From contig JAEZAA010000133.1 in the NCBI GenBank assembly GCA_023430625.1, forward strand, positions 1 through 10,618: 10,618 bases of DNA, written 5' to 3'. This stretch comes from Pseudomonadota bacterium. Its GTDB lineage: Bacteria > Pseudomonadota > Gammaproteobacteria > Pseudomonadales > Oleiphilaceae. Positions 6,415 to 10,618 of the stretch are shown one piece after another; position 1 is the stretch's first letter; each line of letters begins with the position of its first letter. Both the position numbers and the translations under genes were made by a program. The notes beneath the pieces were generated by a model, which had not been told where the DNA came from, made no database searches, and worked only from the letters and a program-made list of their open reading frames with translations.

Positions 6415-6435
6415 CAGGTGAGTTTGCGCTCACTG
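6415..6435. repeat. GTGAG-N6-CTCAC dyad in the divergent control region
   Basis: GTGAG (6418-6422) and CTCAC (6429-6433) are perfect 5-base complements around TTTGCG. Allowing one bulged G, CA and TG outside also pair. The dyad sits between the two divergent promoter candidates, a natural place for a regulator acting on both operons. It does not fit the CRP consensus spacing. Confidence 0.35.
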
Positions 6436-6443
6436 AAATCTGG

Positions 6444-6471
6444 ATGACACCGTTTTTCGCCTCCTTATGGT
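6444..6471 (+). promoter_or_regulatory. sigma-70-like promoter candidate for the DUF2760-Hsp70 operon
   Basis: ATGACA (6444-6449, 5 of 6 to TTGACA) and TATGGT (6466-6471, 4 of 6 to TATAAT) are 16 bases apart and lie about 40 bases before the ATG at 6509. A reasonable but unproven candidate. Confidence 0.35.
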
Positions 6472-6508
6472 AAGATCCGCCTATTTAATTGAAACGGAAA
6501 GGAAAACC

Positions 6509-7192
6509 ATGACAAACGAGAATCCTGGCTTTTGGCTACGGCTGATGTGGGCCTTTCGCTATTTCTTCCTGGTCCTGACCAGTGCGGGCTTTGCACGCCA
6601 GGTTGCCGCGTTGGATCAGCAGCGCCAGATCACGGCCGCTAAGTCCACAAAGGATGTCGAAAGCGCTGCACGTGCGGCGATGGGCACTGCACAAGAAGGC
6701 ACTGCACAAGAAAAGGTGCAGTCGGAACCGCAGCCGACGCCGGTGGACATACAGGCACCAGTCCGTACGCCCGCCGAACCGGCTCCCGCGGCGAAAGAGG
6801 AGGCCGTAGTCGAACCGGCCCAACCGGTCCTACAACTGTTGGGGTTACTGCAACAGGAAGCGCGCTTCGTTGATTTCCTGCAAGAAGATGTGACTCAGTT
6901 TTCTGATAATGACATTGGTGCAGCAGCGCGCATTGTTCATGGTGGATGTCGCAAGGTGCTACAGCAATACATGGCGTTGGCGCCCGTCATGAACGATCCG
7001 GAGCAGAGCCGGGTAACGCTGGCCGCAGGCTTCGATCCCGCAGAGATCCGTCTGACCGGTCGGGTCAGCGGGCAGGGGCCCTTCTCGGGCACGCTGATGC
7101 ATCGTGGCTGGAAAGTGACTCGTGTCGAATTGCCGGCCATGGCGCCCGGGCACAATGCCTATGTGCTGGCGCCCGCTGAAGTGGAGGTGTGA
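6509..7192 (+). CDS. DUF2760 domain protein, first gene of the Hsp70 module
   Basis: 227 residues; its function is not known to me. Three parts are visible: an N-terminal hydrophobic or amphipathic helix with Arg residues (about 8-34, FWLRLMWAFRYFFLVLTSAG); a disordered Ala/Pro/Glu/Gln linker (about 40-105); and the conserved C-terminal domain (about 107-227), with LQLLGLLQQEARFVDFLQED, IGAAARIVHGGCRKVL, RVTLAAGFDPAEIRLTG, PFSGTLMHRGWKVTRVELP and the end LAPAEVEV. That pattern fits DUF2760 as I know it. The linker holds a perfect tandem GTAQE GTAQE (59-68). I chose the ATG at 6509 because GGAAAGGAAAACC precedes it; the ATG at 6467 lacks such a site. The next gene starts after a single base, so coupling is very likely. 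By context it may be a partner or adaptor of the two Hsp70 proteins, which is inference. Confidence 0.85.
   Translation: MTNENPGFWLRLMWAFRYFFLVLTSAGFARQVAALDQQRQITAAKSTKDVESAARAAMGTAQEGTAQEKVQSEPQPTPVDIQAPVRTPAEPAPAAKEEAVVEPAQPVLQLLGLLQQEARFVDFLQEDVTQFSDNDIGAAARIVHGGCRKVLQQYMALAPVMNDPEQSRVTLAAGFDPAEIRLTGRVSGQGPFSGTLMHRGWKVTRVELPAMAPGHNAYVLAPAEVEV
6683..6712 (+). repeat. 15-base perfect tandem duplication inside the DUF2760 linker
   Basis: GGCACTGCACAAGAA occurs twice back to back (6683-6697 and 6698-6712), in frame, encoding GTAQE twice. Identity at the base level suggests a recent slippage duplication in a tolerant, probably disordered linker. Confidence 0.9.
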
Positions 7193-7193
7193 C

Positions 7194-8972
7194 ATGGCCC
7201 GCTATGCCGTTGGTATCGATCTGGGAACCACCCATTGCGTCCTGTCTTATCTGGATCTACAGGTTCCGGAGACCGAACGCGAGCTGCAGACGTTCGAGAT
7301 ACCACAGCTGATCGCACCGGGCAATGTCGCAGCGCTTCCGCTGTTGCCCTCATTTCTTTATCTGCCCCACGAACAGGAGCTGGCAACGGGGGATCTGCAG
7401 CTTCCCTGGGCCGCGGACCCAAAGGAGATTGTGGGAAGTCTGGCGCGCCAGTTAGGGAGCAAAACGCCGGGGCGGCTGGTATCCAGCGCGAAAAGCTGGT
7501 TGAGCCATGGTTTGCAGGATGCACGCGAAGCCTTCCTGCCGCTGGAAGCACCTGAGGAGCTTGAACGGGTGTCGCCCTGGCAAGCTTCCGTCCGTTATTT
7601 GGGGCATCTACGGGATGCCTGGAACGCAGCCTTTGCCGATGAGCCGCTGGAGCAGCAGCTGGTCACCATTACGGTACCGGCTTCATTCGACCCGGCCGCG
7701 CGCGATTTAACGGTGGAAGCGGCCCAGTCCCTGGGGCTAGCCGACATCACCTTGCTGGAGGAGCCGCAGGCTGCCTTTTATGCCTGGCTCGCACGTCAAG
7801 GGACCGAGTGGCGCGAACAGCTGCAGGTGGGCGACGTGCTATTGGTCGTCGACGTGGGCGGCGGTACCAGCGACTTCTCGCTTATCTCGGTGACCGAGGA
7901 AGAGGGTGGTTTAAGTCTGCAGCGGGTCGCGGTGGGTGACCATATCCTGCTGGGCGGTGACAACATGGACCTTGCGCTCGCCTATGGCGTGCGCGCCAAG
8001 CTGCTGGAACAGGGCAAACAGCTGGATCAGTGGCAGATCATGGCGCTTGCACACGGTTGCCGTGACGCCAAAGAGCGTATGCTGGCGGACGATTCGCTGG
8101 ATGAAGTTCCTCTGGTGGTGCCATCACGCGGCTCTTCGCTGATCGGCGGCAGCCTGCGTACCGAATTGACCCGCGAGGAACTAACCCGGATTCTGTTGGA
8201 CGGCTTTTTCCCCGTTGTGGACGCGGATGCCCAGCCACAGCAACGGCTGCGTGCAGCATTGACTACAAGAAGCCTACCGTATGCTCAGGACGCGGCAATT
8301 ACCCGACATTTGGCGGCCTTTCTCGCCCGGCAGGAAGCCGAGGTATCGCGCCCGAACCGTTTACTGTTGAATGGTGGTGTTTTTAAGGCCGAGGTGTTGG
8401 TCCAACGTCTGCAGTCCTGTCTGGATCAATGGTTAGGCGGTGCCGGCGGCGAGTCGGTTCAGATGCTGACAGGAGCGGATCTGGATTTGGCGGTGTCGCG
8501 TGGCGCGGCTAGTTATGGAGCCATCCGGGCGGAAGGCGGCATTCGTGTGAAGGCCGGACTCGCCAACTGCTATTACGTGGGTATTGAGTCTTCAATGCCA
8601 GCGGTACCCGGTTTCGAGCCACCGCTGCTCGCATTGTGCGTGGCGCCATTTGGGATGGAGGAGGGCGAATCCATTCAGTTGGCGGAGCAGGCCTTCGGGG
8701 TGGTACTCGGTGAACCGGCACACTTTCGTTTCTTCTCATCGGCGACCCGACGGGATTCGGCTGGCGCTCTGCTTGAGAACTGGGGCGACGAGTTGCAGGA
8801 ACTCGAGCCGATCGAGGTGAAGCTCGAACCGACGGGACAGGCCCGGGCGGGGCATGTGGAACAGGTGGCATTGGAAGCGCGAGTTACGGAGACCGGTACG
8901 CTGCGTCTTGCGGCAATTTCCCAACGTAGCGGGCAACGGTGGGATGTGGAATTCTCCGTGAGACAGCGCTAA
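7194..8972 (+). CDS. Hsp70-family ATPase without the C-terminal helical lid (592 aa)
   Basis: An actin-fold ATPase of the Hsp70 group, likely cytoplasmic. Phosphate-1 motif VGIDLGTTHC (about 6-15), Lys100 in SSAKSWLSH (by position a counterpart of DnaK Lys70), VTVPASFDPAARD, the connect segment LLEEPQAAFYAW, phosphate-2 DVGGGTSD (220-227; Thr225 matches DnaK Thr199), VGDHILLGGDNMDLAL and adenosine motif LLNGGVF (391-397). The nucleotide-binding part is longer than in DnaK. After about 440, only some 150 residues remain; they look beta-rich and end in WDVEFSVRQR, with no room for a DnaK-type helical lid. I chose the ATG at 7194 because GGAGG lies 6 bases upstream; the upstream in-frame ATG at 7122 lies inside DUF2760 and adds unrelated residues. 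It is the middle gene of the module and a paralogue of the next gene. Confidence 0.92.
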   Translation: MARYAVGIDLGTTHCVLSYLDLQVPETERELQTFEIPQLIAPGNVAALPLLPSFLYLPHEQELATGDLQLPWAADPKEIVGSLARQLGSKTPGRLVSSAKSWLSHGLQDAREAFLPLEAPEELERVSPWQASVRYLGHLRDAWNAAFADEPLEQQLVTITVPASFDPAARDLTVEAAQSLGLADITLLEEPQAAFYAWLARQGTEWREQLQVGDVLLVVDVGGGTSDFSLISVTEEEGGLSLQRVAVGDHILLGGDNMDLALAYGVRAKLLEQGKQLDQWQIMALAHGCRDAKERMLADDSLDEVPLVVPSRGSSLIGGSLRTELTREELTRILLDGFFPVVDADAQPQQRLRAALTTRSLPYAQDAAITRHLAAFLARQEAEVSRPNRLLLNGGVFKAEVLVQRLQSCLDQWLGGAGGESVQMLTGADLDLAVSRGAASYGAIRAEGGIRVKAGLANCYYVGIESSMPAVPGFEPPLLALCVAPFGMEEGESIQLAEQAFGVVLGEPAHFRFFSSATRRDSAGALLENWGDELQELEPIEVKLEPTGQARAGHVEQVALEARVTETGTLRLAAISQRSGQRWDVEFSVRQR

Positions 8973-8975
8973 TCC

Positions 8976-10618
8976 ATGAGTCAGAGCGCAAAATTCATTG
9001 TGGGGATCGATCTCGGCACCACGCATTGTGCAGTGGCCTCCATTCGCCTGGATGATCCATCGACTGGCCCCCAGGTGTTTCCGATCGACCAGTTGATCGC
9101 GCCCGGCGAAGTAGCTCGCCAGCCGCTGTTTCCATCCAATCGCTACCATCCGCATCAGGCGGAATTCGATACTGGGGATCTTTCCTTGCCCTGGCCTGAT
9201 CCTGGATATGAGTACGGCGACCCGGTGGTGCCCGTGGTACAGGGTGCGCTGGCGCGTCACCTTGGCCAGCGCTCATTGGGTCGCTCCGTCACGAGCGCCA
9301 AAAGCTGGCTCAGCCACAGCCAGGTCGATCGGGAGGAGCCGATCCTGCCCTGGGGTGCTGAGGACGACGTTGCAAAAGTTTCCCCAGTGACGGCGACTGC
9401 CGGCTACCTACGCCAACTGCGGGCGAGCTGGGACAAGCATCATCCGGAAGCGCCGCTGGCACAGCAATACGTGGTGTTGACGGTGCCGGCATCCTTTGAC
9501 GAGGACGCTCGCCAATTAACACTTGATGCGGCCGAGATGGCAGGTGTACCAGTCGCACGTTTGCTGGAAGAGCCGACCGCGGCTTTTTATGGCTGGTTCT
9601 GGCAAAACCAGGCTTACTTTAGCGGAGCCGATGTACGTACCCTGCTGGTGTGTGATGTGGGCGGTGGTACGACCGACCTGACGCTGCTGCGCGTGACACC
9701 AAAGGGCACAGAGCCGCCTGAGATCGAACGGATTGGCGTCGGCGACCATTTGTTATTGGGCGGTGACAACATGGATCTGGCCGTCGCCTGGCAAGCGGAG
9801 TCGTCGCTGGGTGGGAATCTCAGTGCGACAGCATTGCAACAACTGGCGGAGGAAAGTCGGCGCGCCAAGGAAATCTGTTTAAGTGAGGCTGCGCCAGAAT
9901 CGGTCAGCGTGACCTTGCTGGGCTCCGGCAGCCGCCTGATCGGTGGCAGCCGTCGCGCCGAACTCGACACGGGTATGATCCGGCGCTACCTGCTGGAAAA
10001 CTTCTTCCCGCAGTTGGAGCTGGACACGCCCCTGGAAAGATCCGCGCGGGGCGGTGCATTGACCCAGGCAGGGCTGCCCTATGAGCGTGATCCTGCCATT
10101 ACCCGTCATATCCTGCGTTTCGTACAACAGCATCAGCGGCTGATTTCATCAACCGGATCGGGGGCGGTATTCCCCGATATGGTGCTGTTCAATGGCGGTC
10201 CCTTTAACAGCGCGATTCTGCGTGAGCATGTTCTCAATGTATTTCGGTCCTGGCGCGGAGAGGCTGTAGAAGAGCTGCGAAATCCTGCGCCGGATGTATC
10301 TGTCGCGCTCGGCGCTGTGGTTCACGGCATGTCCCTGCACGGATTGTTCGCCCGGGTCACGGGGGGCAGTTCGCGCCATTATTTCCTGGTGACGGAAACG
10401 TCCGCCGGGGAGGAAGTCGGTGTTTGCTTGTTGCCGAAGGGCAGCGCGGAGGCTGATCCCAAGGTACTGGCACAGCGACAGTTTCGACTCGCGATTGACC
10501 AGACTGTTGCTTTTCGGGTCATGACCACCACAGAGGATCACCCCTACGAGGTGGGAGACCTTCAGGTGCCGAAGGATTCCTGGCACCCATTGCCTCCGCT
10601 TGTGGTGCGGTTGGAGAG
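8976..10618 (+). CDS. second Hsp70-family protein (3' end beyond window)
   Basis: 547 complete codons are open to the window edge with no stop. Motifs: VGIDLGTTHCAVA (9-21), QLIAPGEVARQPLFPS, TSAKSWLSH (Lys109), VLTVPASFDEDARQ, LLEEPTAAFYGW, phosphate-2 DVGGGTTD (227-234), VGDHLLLGGDNMDLAV, SRLIGGSRRAEL, LPYERDPAITRH and adenosine motif LFNGGPF (404-410). Nearly every motif block has a counterpart in the same order in the upstream Hsp70, so the two are tandem paralogues. The start ATG lies 3 bases after the previous stop; the ribosome site is weak, so translation may depend on coupling. As I recall, larger proteins of this type run past 850 residues with a C-terminal DUF3731 region, which cannot be checked here. 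By position it is the third gene of the DUF2760-Hsp70 operon. Confidence 0.92.
   Translation, partial: MSQSAKFIVGIDLGTTHCAVASIRLDDPSTGPQVFPIDQLIAPGEVARQPLFPSNRYHPHQAEFDTGDLSLPWPDPGYEYGDPVVPVVQGALARHLGQRSLGRSVTSAKSWLSHSQVDREEPILPWGAEDDVAKVSPVTATAGYLRQLRASWDKHHPEAPLAQQYVVLTVPASFDEDARQLTLDAAEMAGVPVARLLEEPTAAFYGWFWQNQAYFSGADVRTLLVCDVGGGTTDLTLLRVTPKGTEPPEIERIGVGDHLLLGGDNMDLAVAWQAESSLGGNLSATALQQLAEESRRAKEICLSEAAPESVSVTLLGSGSRLIGGSRRAELDTGMIRRYLLENFFPQLELDTPLERSARGGALTQAGLPYERDPAITRHILRFVQQHQRLISSTGSGAVFPDMVLFNGGPFNSAILREHVLNVFRSWRGEAVEELRNPAPDVSVALGAVVHGMSLHGLFARVTGGSSRHYFLVTETSAGEEVGVCLLPKGSAEADPKVLAQRQFRLAIDQTVAFRVMTTTEDHPYEVGDLQVPKDSWHPLPPLVVRLE

Larger units (their letters stand above)
6278..6508. 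other. divergent control region between the acyltransferase and DUF2760 operons
   Basis: These 231 non-coding bases separate two operons read in opposite directions. They hold an inverted repeat in the acyltransferase leader (6298-6347), a good -10 hexamer for leftward transcription (6368-6373), a dyad (6415-6435) and a rightward promoter candidate (6444-6471). Clear ribosome sites lie at both ends: AAAGGA before the ATG at 6277 and AAAGGA before the ATG at 6509. No heat-shock sigma-32 promoter is obvious despite the Hsp70 genes. Confidence 0.6.

Noticed and set aside
6278..6433. Upstream ATG (6433) extending the acyltransferase by 52 residues
   Set aside because: The ATG at 6277 has a clear AAAGGA site and gives a family-like N-terminus; the extension covers a promoter-like -10 and an inverted repeat.
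6434..6508. Heat-shock sigma-32 promoter for the Hsp70 operon
   Set aside because: CTTGAAA and CCCCAT-like boxes at proper spacing are not visible; only a partial CTGAAA is present.
7122..7193. Upstream ATG for the first Hsp70
   Set aside because: The 24 extra residues overlap the end of DUF2760 in another frame and do not resemble Hsp70; GGAGG correctly precedes the ATG at 7194.
1..10618. Defence system, mobile element or CRISPR in the window
   Set aside because: No nuclease, transposase, integrase, toxin or regularly spaced repeat is seen; all genes fit housekeeping, regulatory or chaperone-like families.

Overview
The window looks like chromosomal DNA from a proteobacterium, most likely a gammaproteobacterium, with moderately high GC by eye. 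The reasons are a PrsK/PrsR two-component pair (the regulators tied to PEP-CTERM/exosortase and exopolysaccharide loci) and a DUF2760-Hsp70-Hsp70 cluster of a kind I know from proteobacterial genomes. The species cannot be named from this sequence. I see no mobile element, CRISPR array, tRNA or rRNA.

Layout. Everything from 1 to about 6277 is read leftward (minus strand); everything from 6509 to the end is read rightward. In transcription order the leftward genes are: a lysophospholipid acyltransferase (5462-6277); an atypical SDR-type NAD(P)-binding protein overlapping it by one base (4389-5462); a hairpin; a small membrane protein of unknown function (4007-4255); the membrane histidine kinase PrsK (1644-3842); a 303-base structured gap; and the sigma-54 activator PrsR (1-1340, missing only its extreme C-terminus). 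The rightward genes are a DUF2760 protein (6509-7192), a lid-less Hsp70-like ATPase (7194-8972) and a second, larger Hsp70 paralogue that runs off the right edge (8976 on). The 231-base region 6278-6508 is a divergent control region.

How the genes may work together. PrsK should sense an unknown signal and phosphorylate PrsR Asp51; PrsR then activates RNA polymerase-sigma-54 at PEP-CTERM and exopolysaccharide genes, which are not in this window. A sigma-54-like -24/-12 element lies just upstream of prsK, so the pair may be autoregulated. The DUF2760-Hsp70-Hsp70 genes are packed at 1- and 3-base spacings and very probably form one operon. Its biochemical role is not established to my knowledge. 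The divergent acyltransferase/SDR pair suggests, only by position, a link to lipid or envelope metabolism.

Most interesting points: the compact two-paralogue Hsp70 module with its DUF2760 companion; the SDR that keeps its Rossmann fold but has lost the Tyr/Lys catalytic dyad; a long inverted repeat filling the acyltransferase leader; the possible sigma-54 promoter of prsK; and the structured gap between prsK and prsR.
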